The position numbers and the translations under genes were made by a program. The notes below the pieces were generated by a model. It was not told where the DNA came from. It saw only the letters and a list, made by a program, of their open reading frames with translations, and searched no databases. Below are positions 40,411 to 51,800 of a stretch of 64,000 bases of DNA, piece after piece. Position 1 is the first letter of the stretch. Each line of letters starts with the position of its first letter. This DNA comes from Rhodohalobacter sp. SW132 (GTDB lineage Bacteria > Bacteroidota > Rhodothermia > Balneolales > Balneolaceae): NCBI RefSeq assembly GCF_003390325.1, contig NZ_QUOK01000003.1:434001-498000 (forward strand). The letters run 5' to 3'.

Positions 40411-40690
40411 AATTAACCGATCCATCTTTTCCTTCAACCTCTTTGCCGTCAAGTGAGTATACTTCTCAGTCACCTTCTGGCTCGAATGCCCGGTCATATA
40501 GCTTGCTTCAGCCGTATGGAATTCTTTCTCGATCCAGGTTGTCACCGCCTGTTACCTCATACCATGTAAGCTACGGGTAGTGGGAATGCCAGCGAACTTT
40601 GCGGTTAATACACTGGTAGATGAAGACATAATCTACAGGGTTAACCTTCAAAAACGGTTGTAAGCCACCATCAGTCGATATTGCATCCGT
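40411..40690 (-). pseudogene. Tyrosine recombinase (integrase) C-terminal remnant
   Basis: On the minus strand, 40551-40411 encodes 47 codons before a TGA: TWIEKEFHTAEASYMTGHSS and QKVTEKYTHLTAKRLKEKM. This is the C-terminal end of a tyrosine integrase, with the conserved GHSS and the catalytic Tyr in EKYTHL. Directly upstream in the same frame is a TAA (40554-40552) replacing the residue after LHGMR, which matches the HxxR box (normally HDLRH); before it reads AGIPTTRSLHGMR. Further upstream the frame is broken (NPVDYVFIYQ in a shifted frame). The gene is therefore dead: truncated, with a nonsense codon and frameshift. It lies between Tc locus 1 and the kinase cluster and supports an island origin of this region. 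Confidence 0.8.
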
Positions 40691-40723
40691 TTGATATCGA
40701 ATACGGACAGTCTGTCATGAGGG

Positions 40724-41815
40724 CTAATTTTTGGTAAATTGTAGTTTAAATACAGATCCTTCGCCAGGTTTTGATTCGGCGCTTATCGAACCCCCATGAT
40801 GTTTCATGATCCGTTTACAGGACGTAAGGCCAATCCCAGTGCCAGGGATGTCCTCATCGGTATGGAGACGCTTCATAAAAGAAAATATTTTTGCGGTGTT
40901 TTCCTTTTCAAACCCGATCCCATTATCTCTAACACGTATGTAATAATAATCATGGGTTGTATTCTGAGTTACCGCAATAACCGGTGTCTCTTCTGACCGA
41001 TATTTTATTGCATTTTCGAAGAGATTCTGAAATAGTCTTATCAGTTGCGGTTCTGACCCCGAAATAACCGGCATTTCGGAAATATGGAACACAGCCCCAT
41101 TATTTTTCACATCATCTTTAAGCAAATTGATCGACTGCCGGCACACATCTCCAATAGAAACTGAGGAATAATCTGGCTGACTATCATTTACTTTCGAATA
41201 TTCAAGCAGATCCCGAACCATCATTTTCATTTGATTTGAATTTCTTTTGATCAGAGAAAATAGTTTATAACCTTCTGAACCTGGTTCTATAATCTTTTTC
41301 TTTTCAAGTAATTCAATCATTCCGGATATAGTCCTAAGCGGACCCTGCAGGTCGTGAGAAGCAGTGTAGGCAAACTGCTCGAGGTCACTATTTACCTGTT
41401 TCAGTCTAACTGTAGCATTCTCAGCTTTCTTCCGTTCTTTTAAAAGCTCACTTTCGTACATCTTTCGCTGGGTGATGTCCACAACAAAAACACTAAATGT
41501 GTGTATTTTACCCGGATCAGCAGCGTCCTTTTTCGCATTTATCAGTGCTGGAAATGTGACCGAGTTTCTGCCTTTCATCGTAAGATTGATTTCCGATAGT
41601 TCCCCTTGCATATTCAGCAAAGGTAATACATGGGTATGACAGTAGATTTTACTACCAGTTTTGAGCAAATCCTCGATTGAACGAGCCTCAATCTCTTCAT
41701 CGCCGTCATAACCGAGCCATCTTCTTAGCGTTTTATTTATCCTCAATATTGCACCACCTCTGTCTATCTGCAAATACCCGCAGGGTGCGTTATCGAGAAG
41801 CTGATCTGTTATCAT
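40724..41815 (-). CDS. PAS-domain sensor histidine kinase
   Basis: Cytoplasmic histidine kinase of 363 aa with no membrane segment. A PAS domain (residues about 1-115) contains KIYCHTHVLPLLNMQGELSE, a pattern shared with the PAS domain of RsbP-type partners of RsbQ. Then a short coiled coil, a HisKA domain with phospho-acceptor His in YTASHDLQGPLRTI (about 154), and the ATPase domain: N box LFENAIKY, G1 DNGIGFE, G2 GTGIGLTSCKRI. The start ATG 41815 is chosen because AAAGGGAG precedes it by a proper distance; an upstream in-frame ATG at 41830 would place that site inside the gene. It starts just after the stop codon of the RsbQ-like hydrolase, so the two are surely coupled. No receiver protein is nearby. 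Confidence 0.92.
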   Translation of the reverse strand: MITDQLLDNAPCGYLQIDRGGAILRINKTLRRWLGYDGDEEIEARSIEDLLKTGSKIYCHTHVLPLLNMQGELSEINLTMKGRNSVTFPALINAKKDAADPGKIHTFSVFVVDITQRKMYESELLKERKKAENATVRLKQVNSDLEQFAYTASHDLQGPLRTISGMIELLEKKKIIEPGSEGYKLFSLIKRNSNQMKMMVRDLLEYSKVNDSQPDYSSVSIGDVCRQSINLLKDDVKNNGAVFHISEMPVISGSEPQLIRLFQNLFENAIKYRSEETPVIAVTQNTTHDYYYIRVRDNGIGFEKENTAKIFSFMKRLHTDEDIPGTGIGLTSCKRIMKHHGGSISAESKPGEGSVFKLQFTKN

Positions 41816-41833
41816 TTTTCTCCCTTTCATTCA

Positions 41834-42628
41834 TTATAGAAATTGCTTTATTGCACTGATTGTGGCATCCGGATTTGTAAGATGAGGAAGGTGTCCTGGA
41901 ACTTCAATCTGAGTGAAAAGGCTGTTCTGTATTTTTTGATGCACAAACTTTCCCACATCAACCGAAGCAATCACATCCGGATTACTTTGAATGATCTGAA
42001 CAGGTACTTTCACCATTGGCAGATCATTCCGGTTATCCCCCAAAAAGGTAACTTTTGCAAAGTGTTTTGCGATGTCAGGATTCATCCGGCAAAAACTGTT
42101 GTACAGCTCACCTGAGTATTTCGGTTTTTCCGGGTGGCCGGCAATTATTGGTGTAATATGGCTCGACCAGCCAAGATAATTACTTTCAAGGGTTTCGATC
42201 ATATCCTCAATATCCACTCCTGAAAATCCGCCGTAGTAACTATCATCATTGATATAACGAGGGGAAGGACCAATTAAAATAAGTTTGTCAAATAGATCCG
42301 GTCGTTGAATCGCTGCCAGAACTCCAATCATACAGCTCACTGAATGACTCACCAAAATCACGTTTCTGAGTTTCAGCTCATCACAAATTTCAATGATATC
42401 CTGTGCGTATCCCTGAAGAGAGTCATATTTTTCGAAGTCGTACGCAGATTCATCAGATTGGCCGGAACCGGTATGATCAAAGAGTACAATCTTGTATTCA
42501 ATTTCAAATTCAGGTGTGATAAACCGCCACATGTTTTGATCGCAGCCATACCCGTGGGCGAACATCATCGGCTGTTCACCTTTACCAAATTGGGTAATAT
42601 TATTTCTTTTAACAGCACTTTGCTTCAT
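41834..42628 (-). CDS. rsbQ: RsbQ-like alpha/beta hydrolase (signal sensor)
   Basis: A 264-aa alpha/beta hydrolase closely resembling Bacillus RsbQ along its length: FAHGYGCDQNMWRFITPEFE, LFDHTGSGQSD, YDSLQGYAQDI, LIGPSPRYIND, YYGGF, FCRMNPDIAKHFAK. The catalytic triad is Ser96, Asp218 (QSNPD) and His246 (VPGHLPH). The nucleophile elbow is SHSVS rather than the usual GHSVG. Known role of RsbQ: it makes or delivers a small hydrophobic signal to the PAS domain of its partner (RsbP in Bacillus, an energy-stress pathway); plant KAI2/D14 receptors share the fold. Here the coupled downstream partner is a PAS histidine kinase, so a ligand-sensing pair is inferred. Cytosolic, no signal peptide. Confidence 0.92.
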   Translation of the reverse strand: MKQSAVKRNNITQFGKGEQPMMFAHGYGCDQNMWRFITPEFEIEYKIVLFDHTGSGQSDESAYDFEKYDSLQGYAQDIIEICDELKLRNVILVSHSVSCMIGVLAAIQRPDLFDKLILIGPSPRYINDDSYYGGFSGVDIEDMIETLESNYLGWSSHITPIIAGHPEKPKYSGELYNSFCRMNPDIAKHFAKVTFLGDNRNDLPMVKVPVQIIQSNPDVIASVDVGKFVHQKIQNSLFTQIEVPGHLPHLTNPDATISAIKQFL

Positions 42629-42735
42629 ATGTAACCTATGCGTTTAAGAGAATGTATATGATACGTTCTTTATTCCGTAGACTTTACAATATAGTTTTTC
42701 ATTTACAACCTTGATTCAAATCTGTCAACCTGGGT

Positions 42736-44658
42736 TTACTCTAAAATAAAACCTACATCTTTCTCATTTGATTTATCGAAGGCAAGCATGAATTCCACCC
42801 CACGATCCAGGGATGTATATAAATTTTCACCTTTAAGCTGTTTTGTGAGCGTTTGAATCAACTCCATCCCAAGAGAGCTTCCGTTTCCTTCGGGGTCGAA
42901 ATCATCCGGCAGACCCTTTCCATCATCCCGGATTTTCAGCGTTACTGTTTCATCTTCTTCGATTAGAGAAATATCCAATAATCCTGTACCCCCGTCACTA
43001 AATGCATATTTAAGCACATTTGTAATGACTTCGTTTACAATGAGTGAGCACGGAAGCGCTTCGTTGATATTCAATTTAACCGGCTCCATATCAAACGAGA
43101 CATGCATATCAAGAGATTCTTCATAAGTACTCACTAAACTAGAGATGATCTTTTCGATATTTTCATCAATTCTTAGATTTTCAAAACTTGAAGAATTATA
43201 AAGCAGTTCATGGATGGTTGCCATGGTCTGAATACGTTCGGTACTGGCAATTAATTTTTGCTGTACCCGTTCATCCGTTTCAGTATATATTTGCAGCTGC
43301 AGCATTCCAGACACCATAGCAAGGTTATTTTTTACCCGGTGATGAACCTCAGCAAGTAACGTTTCTTTCTCTTCCAGCGATTTCTCATTTCTTCTTGATT
43401 GCTCTTCTAATTTCACCACTTCAGTAACGTCCACAATGGCTCCAATGATATTTTTCGGTGTACCATCTTCATGTCGATCCACATAGATGCGATTCATCAC
43501 ATATTTGTAGGGCCCATCGAATGTTCTGATTCGGTACACTAGTTTTGCTTTCTGGCTTTCCCCTTCTACCGTTTGGGCCACATCACGGATCACCCGTTCA
43601 AGATCTTCGGGGTGAATTTTATCTATCCACCAATCATAATCCACAAATTTTTCCGTATGTGGATAGCCGAGAACATCGGTTAACTCATCTCCCCAAGAGA
43701 GATTTCCCGACGCCCAATCCAGTTTATAGATGAGATCCTTGGCAACCGATACAACTTTTTTTAGTTTAACTTTAAGGTCACGGACCCCTTGTTGTGCTAC
43801 TTTCTTCTTATTGATGTCTCTGGCTGTTACATACCAATGGTTCTTATCAGCCGAGAATTCACACTGAAACCATCGTTTCCGGTTCTGATGATCTATAAGC
43901 CGAACCGATGTTGAATAGTGGCCCTTTTGTAGATTTCCAGTCAAAAACCATTGTTCTATTGTATCAACTACAACCCCATTTAATTCCGCAATTTCGGTAA
44001 ATGATTTCCCCCGTAACACATCCGGCGAGTAACCTAACACCTTCTCCACATCGTAGCTGACATCCCTGATATTCCCAAAATTAGGCTCCAGGAGGAATGT
44101 AAGTTCTGTTGAATTATTTAGGAATGCAGATTTGATTTTCAGTTCTCTGCTATTTTTATTCGACAATTCTTTTTCTTTGAAGAGCATAATATGGGCTTCT
44201 GCTGCACCAGCCATCACCCCAAGATTATTTTTCTGAACATCTAATAGATTACGGGGGTTGGAGTCACATATACAAAGAGCCCCAATTTTAGTCCCGGACT
44301 CATTTCTGATAGGGACACCAGCGTAGAATTGAACATTATCTATTTCCAGATCAGACAGCAGAGTAGTTACTCTCTTATGGTCCCGAACATTTTGAATGAT
44401 GGACAACCCCTCATCTAGATCCAACATGCCTGAAATTTTTTTAACTGCGGTAACGACAGGTTCTTTATTAATTCCATTGGATGCTAGTATCCTAATATCA
44501 GAATCCTCATGCATGTAAATCAGCGAAGTGGTCGTTTCACAAATATCGGACGCCATTTTCAGGATCGGCATCAACCGGCCTTTCAGTCCATTCAAACCCT
44601 TATCATGAGATGGGAAATCTGTGTTTATTTCATTCTCTATAATCATAAGTATAGGCAT
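42736..44658 (-). CDS. GAF-PAS-PAS histidine kinase (HisKA_2)
   Basis: Soluble sensor kinase of 640 aa. An N-terminal GAF domain (about 15-165; FYAGVPIRNESGTKIGALCI) is followed by two PAS domains (about 190-300 and 310-425; WGDELTDVLGYPHTEKF, NIIGAIVDVTEV), then a HisKA_2 dimerisation/phospho-acceptor domain with EVHHRVKNNLAMVSGMLQLQ (His near 436) and a HATPase domain (N box SLIVNEVITNVLKYAF; G1 RDDGKGLPDDF; G2 GSSLGMELIQTL). The HisKA_2 type often phosphorylates stand-alone receivers, of which none is present here. It precedes the RsbQ-like gene by 107 bp on the same strand and may form one unit with it and the PAS kinase. Ligand unknown. Confidence 0.92.
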   Translation of the reverse strand: MPILMIIENEINTDFPSHDKGLNGLKGRLMPILKMASDICETTTSLIYMHEDSDIRILASNGINKEPVVTAVKKISGMLDLDEGLSIIQNVRDHKRVTTLLSDLEIDNVQFYAGVPIRNESGTKIGALCICDSNPRNLLDVQKNNLGVMAGAAEAHIMLFKEKELSNKNSRELKIKSAFLNNSTELTFLLEPNFGNIRDVSYDVEKVLGYSPDVLRGKSFTEIAELNGVVVDTIEQWFLTGNLQKGHYSTSVRLIDHQNRKRWFQCEFSADKNHWYVTARDINKKKVAQQGVRDLKVKLKKVVSVAKDLIYKLDWASGNLSWGDELTDVLGYPHTEKFVDYDWWIDKIHPEDLERVIRDVAQTVEGESQKAKLVYRIRTFDGPYKYVMNRIYVDRHEDGTPKNIIGAIVDVTEVVKLEEQSRRNEKSLEEKETLLAEVHHRVKNNLAMVSGMLQLQIYTETDERVQQKLIASTERIQTMATIHELLYNSSSFENLRIDENIEKIISSLVSTYEESLDMHVSFDMEPVKLNINEALPCSLIVNEVITNVLKYAFSDGGTGLLDISLIEEDETVTLKIRDDGKGLPDDFDPEGNGSSLGMELIQTLTKQLKGENLYTSLDRGVEFMLAFDKSNEKDVGFILE

Positions 44659-44805
44659 GATTCAATCTCTTTCTATTCGGTGTTGAATCGGCTCAGGCTT
44701 ATAAACTGGGAAACGTCACAGGTGGGGTTATTTTTTCCGCTTGCATCTTTAATAATGCAGTTCGAAAGGAATAGTACTATAAAAAGTATTGCAGAGCTTG
44801 TTTAA

Positions 44806-45879
44806 AACTCTATTAAAAGTGATTAAAACTAAATGATAGCTCTAGTATACACGCCTAACACGTATAAGCTCTTCTTCGTTCACTTTCTTGAAGCTCATGA
44901 AAAGTAATATTCTTAATATGCCGTCATGCCAAAATGTAGAACCGAGATTAAGTTTTATTTTAATCTCATGCTGTTCAACATTTTATATAATATATACATA
45001 CATCATTCCTCTTCTAATGTTCCATCTCAAACGCTTGATATATGTTAGTTGGACCATGAGTGCTGGTGAATGGCTTTTATCCATCGTTGTCCAAATATTT
45101 CATGCAGTAAGAGTCCCCCGAATCATTTCACAAAGAAGCAAATCGATCTATAAAAAATTGAAGCCATTTCTCTGAGTCTACGATCTCATCTAAAAGGCAT
45201 AAAGACTCCTCCCAATTCATTTTTCCGCAGTACAAAATTGTGGATGTTACTGTTTAATCTGACCTCCTACACATAATCACTCCTATTTCTGCTTTTAGGT
45301 TGTAATAGTATGAGCAAATTTAGGCAGGAGCCTTACAAAAGAATAAAACTATTATTTCACACTATAATTTAACAAACCAGACTTTTTTCTGTTGAATTTA
45401 ATGTATTGAACTATTACTTAAATCGTTTAAGCACCAAACTTCCACAGCATCAGTATATGTTAGGCAGGAAATGTAACCAAAGACTCCATGCGCTTGAGAT
45501 TGCAAGCGTATTGTGCCAATCTCCACTCTCCATTAGCCTTCTCAAAATTTCTGAACAAGAACTGGCATAATCCCATCGCGCTCTTCCTGATGCCCAAGCC
45601 GTTTCAACCATCAATTTTGAGAGAGGTGTATCCGGCGATAAAGGAGTTTAAGCATATGTCGGGAAATAAATTGCAGAAGATGATTGAAAATTTCGGTAGT
45701 AAATTTAGGTAGTGATTTAAATAAAATTTTTTGTTATAAATTATAACAGAAATGAGAGTTAACTGAAGTAATCAAAATTAAGAGATAGAAGCCTTTTCGT
45801 AAATATTTTACATCAGCATTAGAGTATATCAGTAATTACTTGAGAAAACGCACTATCTAACAATAACTGAATAATTCTG
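44806..45879. other. Gene-free region upstream of BC2
   Basis: About 1.1 kb (from the upstream region of the GAF-PAS kinase to BC2), AT-rich, without a recognisable gene. Short frames at 44888-45175 and 45488-45712 resemble no family. A hairpin CGCTTG/CAAGCG lies at 45491-45508, preceded by GACTCCATGC, the same decamer that precedes the hairpin module at 10151, so a related palindromic repeat may sit here. BC2's promoter must lie in the right half; no boxes were assigned. Confidence 0.4.
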
Positions 45880-48800
45880 ATGCGTGATAATAGCTCTAAA
45901 TATCCGAAAGAAAATAGAGAGGGAAATACGGGCATTTCAGAACTTATTAAGGAAAACCCGACCCAATCCGACGCAATAGAAATACCACAAATATCCTTAC
46001 CCAAAGGTGGTGGTGCATTAAGGGGTATCGATGAAAAATTTGAGGTTAATGCTGCAAACGGAACAGCTGGATTTAGTATCCTCCTTCCGGTTACCCCCGG
46101 CCGTAACGGGTTTGCTCCTTCACTCACGCTAAGCTACAACTCAGGTGCCGGCAATAGTCCTTATGGATTAGGATGGTCTCTTTCTTTACCTGCTATCCAG
46201 CGGAAAACGGATAATAAGCTTCCCCGATATCGGGATGGAAAAGAAGAGGATATTTTTATGTTTTCCGGGGCTGAAGACCTGGTACCATATTTAATAAAAA
46301 ATGAAAGTGGCGAATGGGAGGCAAAAGAATTTACAAGAGAGGCTTATAGGGTAAAGCAGTATCGTCCCCGGGTGGAAGGAGGCTTTGCAAGAATAGAAAA
46401 GATCAATCACCACGCTCATGGTGTATATTGGAAGGTAACAACCAAAAAAAATATGGCCACGATTTTTGGCAGAAACCCCTCTGCCCGGATAGCAGATCCT
46501 GAGGATAATAGCCGCATTTTTCAATGGATGCCCGAGCTCAGCTATGATGACAAAGGCAACTGGATACGTTACCATTATAAAAAGGACAGCAATTTAAACG
46601 AAGATGGCAGTTTAAATGAGGATGTAAGCATACCCGCCCATCTTTATGAAAAAAGCAGGAAATCGGGATTAGCTCCTTTTTCAAATGTTTATTTGAAAAA
46701 AGTCATCTACGGCAACCGTAACCCGTATTATGCTGATCCTTCAATGCCTTATGATCCTCCCCTTCCCGAGGATGCGGATTATTTTTTTGAAGTGGTAATG
46801 GATTATGGTGAACACGATGAAACTACTCCTACCCCTTCAGAAGATATAGTATGGCAATATCGCCAGGATGCTTTTTCTTCATATCGCTCGGGATTTGAAA
46901 TCAGAACAAACCGTTTATGCAAAAGGATCCTGATGTTTCACCATTTTGAAGAGGAAACGCAGCTGCATGGATATAGAGAAAATGGAAATCCCATAGAATC
47001 CCCTTTTGGTGTCAATTACCTGGTTCGCTCACTGGACCTGCAGTATGAACCTGCCATTATAAACCGGCAATCTTTTTCCATAGATGGTACGAGTCCGGCT
47101 GAAGTGGTTTATCTGAGTTCTGTTACACAGAATGGATATATCCGGAAACCAGATGGCAGCTATTCTAAAAAAGCACTGCCTCCCATAGAGTTCACCTACG
47201 AAATGCTCAATTGGAATAGGGAAGTAAGGACTGTCAGCAAAGAAAACATCATGAATGCGCCAGTGGGGCTTACCAATAATTACCAGTGGGTGGACCTGTA
47301 TGGAGAAGGAATTTCTGGCATTCTTACCGAACAAGGAGGCGGCTGGTATTATAAAAGTAATTTAGGCGACGTGGAGGAGGACGGAGAAGTCACATTTACT
47401 CCGGCTCAAAAGGTAATTCCCAAACCTTCCTTTACCGGCCTGGGCAATGGAGTTTTATCTCTTCAGGATCTGGCCGCCAACGGAGAGAAACAGGTGGTGG
47501 TGAACACGCCTGGTTTGAAAGGTTATTATGAGCTTACCCATGATAACGGCTGGACGTCCTTTAAGGAGTTTGAACAGATCGCCAATGTAGACCTGCAAGA
47601 TCCGAATACACGATTGATCGACCTGAATGGGGATGGTCAGGCTGAACTGGTCGTAACGGAAGAAAATGTGTTTGTATGGTATGCTGCCGACGGTAAAAAG
47701 GGACACCATCCCGCACAAAGAACTCTCAAAACCTTTGATGAAGAAGAGGGTCCGGCTATTGTTTTTGCCGATTCGCAACAAACTATTTTTCTGGCCGATA
47801 TGTCCGGGGATGGCCTTACGGATATTGCCCGAATACGCAATGGAGAGGTGTGCTACTGGGCTAATAAAGGCTATGGAACATTTAGCGCCAAAGTCAGCAT
47901 GAGCAATGCACCGGTTTTTGATTACCCGGACCAGTTTAATCCCCAATATTTACACCTGGCAGATGTAAGCGGAACGGGTGCCACCGACATCATTTACCTG
48001 GGAAAGAATAAATTCAGGGCCTTTATTAACTTATGCGGCAATTCCTGGAGTGATGCCCATGAAATCGAACCCTTCTTATCGGTAGACAGCAATACCAAAC
48101 TTTCGGTTACCGACCTGCTGGGTACCGGTACCTCCTGTATCGTTTGGTCTTCCGATCTGCCGGCTCATGCCAATACTCCTATGCGTTACATCGACCTGAT
48201 GGACAGTAAAAAGCCGCATGTAATGATCCATTACAGAAACAACCTGGGAAAAGAGACCCGGATGGAGTACAAAAGCTCTACTTATTTCTATTTGCAGGAT
48301 AAACGGTCAGGCAAACCCTGGATCACCAAACTTCCTTTCCCGGTGCAGGTGGTGAACAGGTCGATTGTAGAAGAAAAAATTACTGACGTACGCTTTTCCA
48401 GTCAGTACCGCTATCACCACGGCTATTATGATCATCCGGAGCGGGAGTTTCGGGGTTTTGGCATGGTTGAGCAGATCGATACGGAATATTATCCGGAATG
48501 GAGCAGCAACAATGCCGGCAACCAGCTGGAAAAGGATGAAAAACTGTACCAGAAACCTGTACTGACCAAAACCTGGTTTCATACCGGCGCTTTTCTGGAT
48601 CGGGAAAGGATTCTGGATCATTTTAAATCAGAATATTGGTTTGAAGAATATAACCGCTCTTTCCCCGATGCTCCTCTAACAGTTGCAGAGCCGGAACTTT
48701 CGGATGCCACAATAGAAGTTTCTGCATTTCTTCATGATGCCGGAACTACGGTACTGAATACGGATGAATGGCGGGAAGCCTTGCGGTCCTGCAAGGGCAT

Positions 48801-51800
48801 GACCCTGCGGCAGGAGGTGTTCGCCCTGGATGGTGAAGAGACTGACCCTGATTCTTTAATCAAGCAAGCGAAACCTTTTTCCGTGGCAACCCATAATTCC
48901 CAAATACAAATGCTGCAGCAAAAAGGTAACAACCGCCATGCAGTTTTTATGGTAACCGAAAAGGAGACAATCGCCATACAGTATGAAAGAAATGAAGCCG
49001 ATCCCCGCATCGCACATACCCTGAATGTATCCATAGACGACATGGGGAACGTCCTGGAATCCGCCTCCGTGGTATATCCCAGGAAAATAGAAGCCTTAAA
49101 CCATTCCATAAACGCACTTGAAACGCGCATTAACAGCTTGTCCTATGAAAGAGAAGAGGAAAGAACGGCTGTTTTAGCTGCCGTAGACAATTTAAGTATA
49201 GAACAAGCTAAAACACTCATAACATATACGGTACATAAACTGACAGATGATATCCTGGAGGCGGATGTGTACAGGTTACGACTCCCCTGTGAAACCAAAA
49301 TCTATGAAATTACGGGTTTAAGCCGGACAGGCCAACTTTTCCAGATAGAAGATTTTAATACCCTTATCGGTGAAGATAATGTTATTGGATATAATGGCTC
49401 CCCCGATCCTTTATCGGTTCAACTTCGCCCGATCGAACATATCCAAAGCACATATTATAACAATGACCTGACCGCTGAGCTGGGTCTGGAGGAACACGGG
49501 AATCATGGCATTCCCTTTCAGACATATCAACTTGCCTGGACACCGGATTTGCTGGCGGAAATTTTTGAAGATAAACTTCCCTCAGCCACAGTTGACCTGG
49601 AAAACCTGCTCAGTGACAACGACGATAATACAGACGGTGACCAAAGCTACAGCCAGTGCCGCTTTGTACACCGGGGGGATGATAACTGGTGGATCCGCTC
49701 CGGCACCACCCATTTTTACCAGAATACCGCTGAGACTTTTACTGATATGCAGGATCGTTTCTTTACCCCGCAGACTTTTCTCGATCCTTTCGGCTCCGAA
49801 ACCCGGGTATCCTATTATAAGGATTACTTCCTTTTGATGGATACTTCGACGAATGCCATTGGTAATGAAATAGCGGTGGAAGAGTTTAATTTCCGCACCC
49901 TATCCCCCACAAGAATGCGGGACATCAACGATAATCTCTCCGAAGTGCTGGTGGATGAGCTGGGTCTGGTAAAAGCTATGTCCATGCTCGGAAAAGGAGA
50001 ACAGGCGGATAATCTTCATGGGTTATCCGATTTTATGACTGTTGATGAACCGGACCAAATTACCGGATATTTTTCCTTGTCAGATACAGCCGATTTGAGA
50101 AACCATGCCCGGGCACTGCTCCAAAATGCTACGGCTCGCTTTGTTTATGATTTCAATCGCTATGCAAATTCCATGGATCTCCTTGAAGATCAGGAAAGAG
50201 ATAATCCGGAAGCGGGTCCTTGCGAACAGGTAAAATTACTTCCAATAGTTGTAGGCTCAATCCTAAGGGAGCGTCATGTTCAGGATGTATTGAACGATCC
50301 TGTCCTGACGGAAAGCCCGCTTCAGCTAAGCTTTGAATATTCAGACGGCCTGGGCAATGTAGCCATGAAAAAAGTGCAGGCGGAACCCGGACCTGCTCTG
50401 CGATTGAACATACAGCCCGACTGCAGTTACACCATTGAAACCGTTGACACCGGCGCTGATGATCAACTTCGCTGGATCGGCAGCGGACGAACCGTCTTAA
50501 ACAACAAAGGGAATCCTGTTAAGCAATATGAGCCGTATTTTTCCGTCAGCCCGTTTTATGAAGACGCCAAAGAACTGGTAGAACGTGGGGTAACACCTAT
50601 AATCCATTATGATGTGGCAGGCCGGAATATAAGAACAGAACTGCCGGATGGTACCTTTACCCGAGTCGAATTCGATCCCTGGCAGCAGGCCACCTTTGAC
50701 ACCAGTGATACCGTGCTGGAAACCGATGCCCCTTCTGCTTCCGGGAATACCTGGTACGAAGCGAGATTAACGGGCGCCATGGGCGCGGCAGCCCAACAGG
50801 CAGCCGAAAAATCAGCCGTTCACAGCGGCACACCCAGCAGGGTATTTCTGGATACCCTGGGGAGGCCAATCCTTAGCCTGGAGCATAACCGGTGGAATAT
50901 ACATAGGGACGGAGCTACAGAATCATTTGAAGAGATCTACGGCACTTTTATTCATTTGGATATAGAGGGCAATGCACGATCTGTTGTAGATGGGCGTGGA
51001 AACACGGTAATGAGCTGGAAGTACGATATTCTCGGGCACCGGGTATACCAGGAGAGCATGGATACAGGAAGGCGCTGGATGCTGAACAATGTGGCCGGCA
51101 ACCCTATTCAAAGCTGGGATGAGCGGGGGCATATTTTGCGGTACACTTATGACATTTTACAAAGGCCGCTTGCTACTCATATCTCGGATGGCGATGGAGA
51201 AACGCACCTGGACCATACCATTGCCCGGATATTTTATGGTGAAGGGGAAACCGATGACAAAGCCAGAAATCTCCGGGGACAAGCCTACCGGCTTTACGAC
51301 TCAAGCGGATTGCTGCAAAATGACACATTTGATTTTAAAGGTGGCCTGCTGACAGGAACCCGGCAACTGGCATCGGACCCTGAAGCAGAAGTCATTGATT
51401 GGCCCGAACATCCTGCGGATAGTCTGCTGGATAGCGAAAGATTTACCAAAAATACTCGCTATGATGCCCTGGGACGGATTGTGCGGCTGGAAAATTGGCA
51501 CAGCGCTAATACTAAAACTGGTATTTATATCCCACAATATAATGCCCGAGGTGTCCTGCAAAGTGAAAATTTTGGATTGGATGGCTCAAGCACACCGGCA
51601 ATCGCAGATATCCAATACAATGAAAAAGGACAGCGAACAAGAATTCAGTATGGAAATGACACGGTAACCCGCTACGAGTATGACCCGCTGACCAACCGGC
51701 TCTTATTATTACGAACCACATCGGACCGCGGCAGTACGCTACACCAGGAGTTGCACTATACCTATGATGCATCAGGCAATATCACCGAAATACGGGATGA

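Noticed and set aside
44888..45175. 95-codon plus frame upstream of BC2
   Set aside because: AT-rich, hydrophobic by composition, no recognisable motif.
45488..45712. 74-codon plus frame upstream of BC2
   Set aside because: No family, no ribosome binding site, begins inside a hairpin; more likely chance or repeat debris.
20553..45879. att direct repeats of the tRNA-Leu 3' end flanking Tc locus 1
   Set aside because: No second copy of the tRNA 3' end was found by eye between 40.3 and 45.9 kb; island borders remain unproven.
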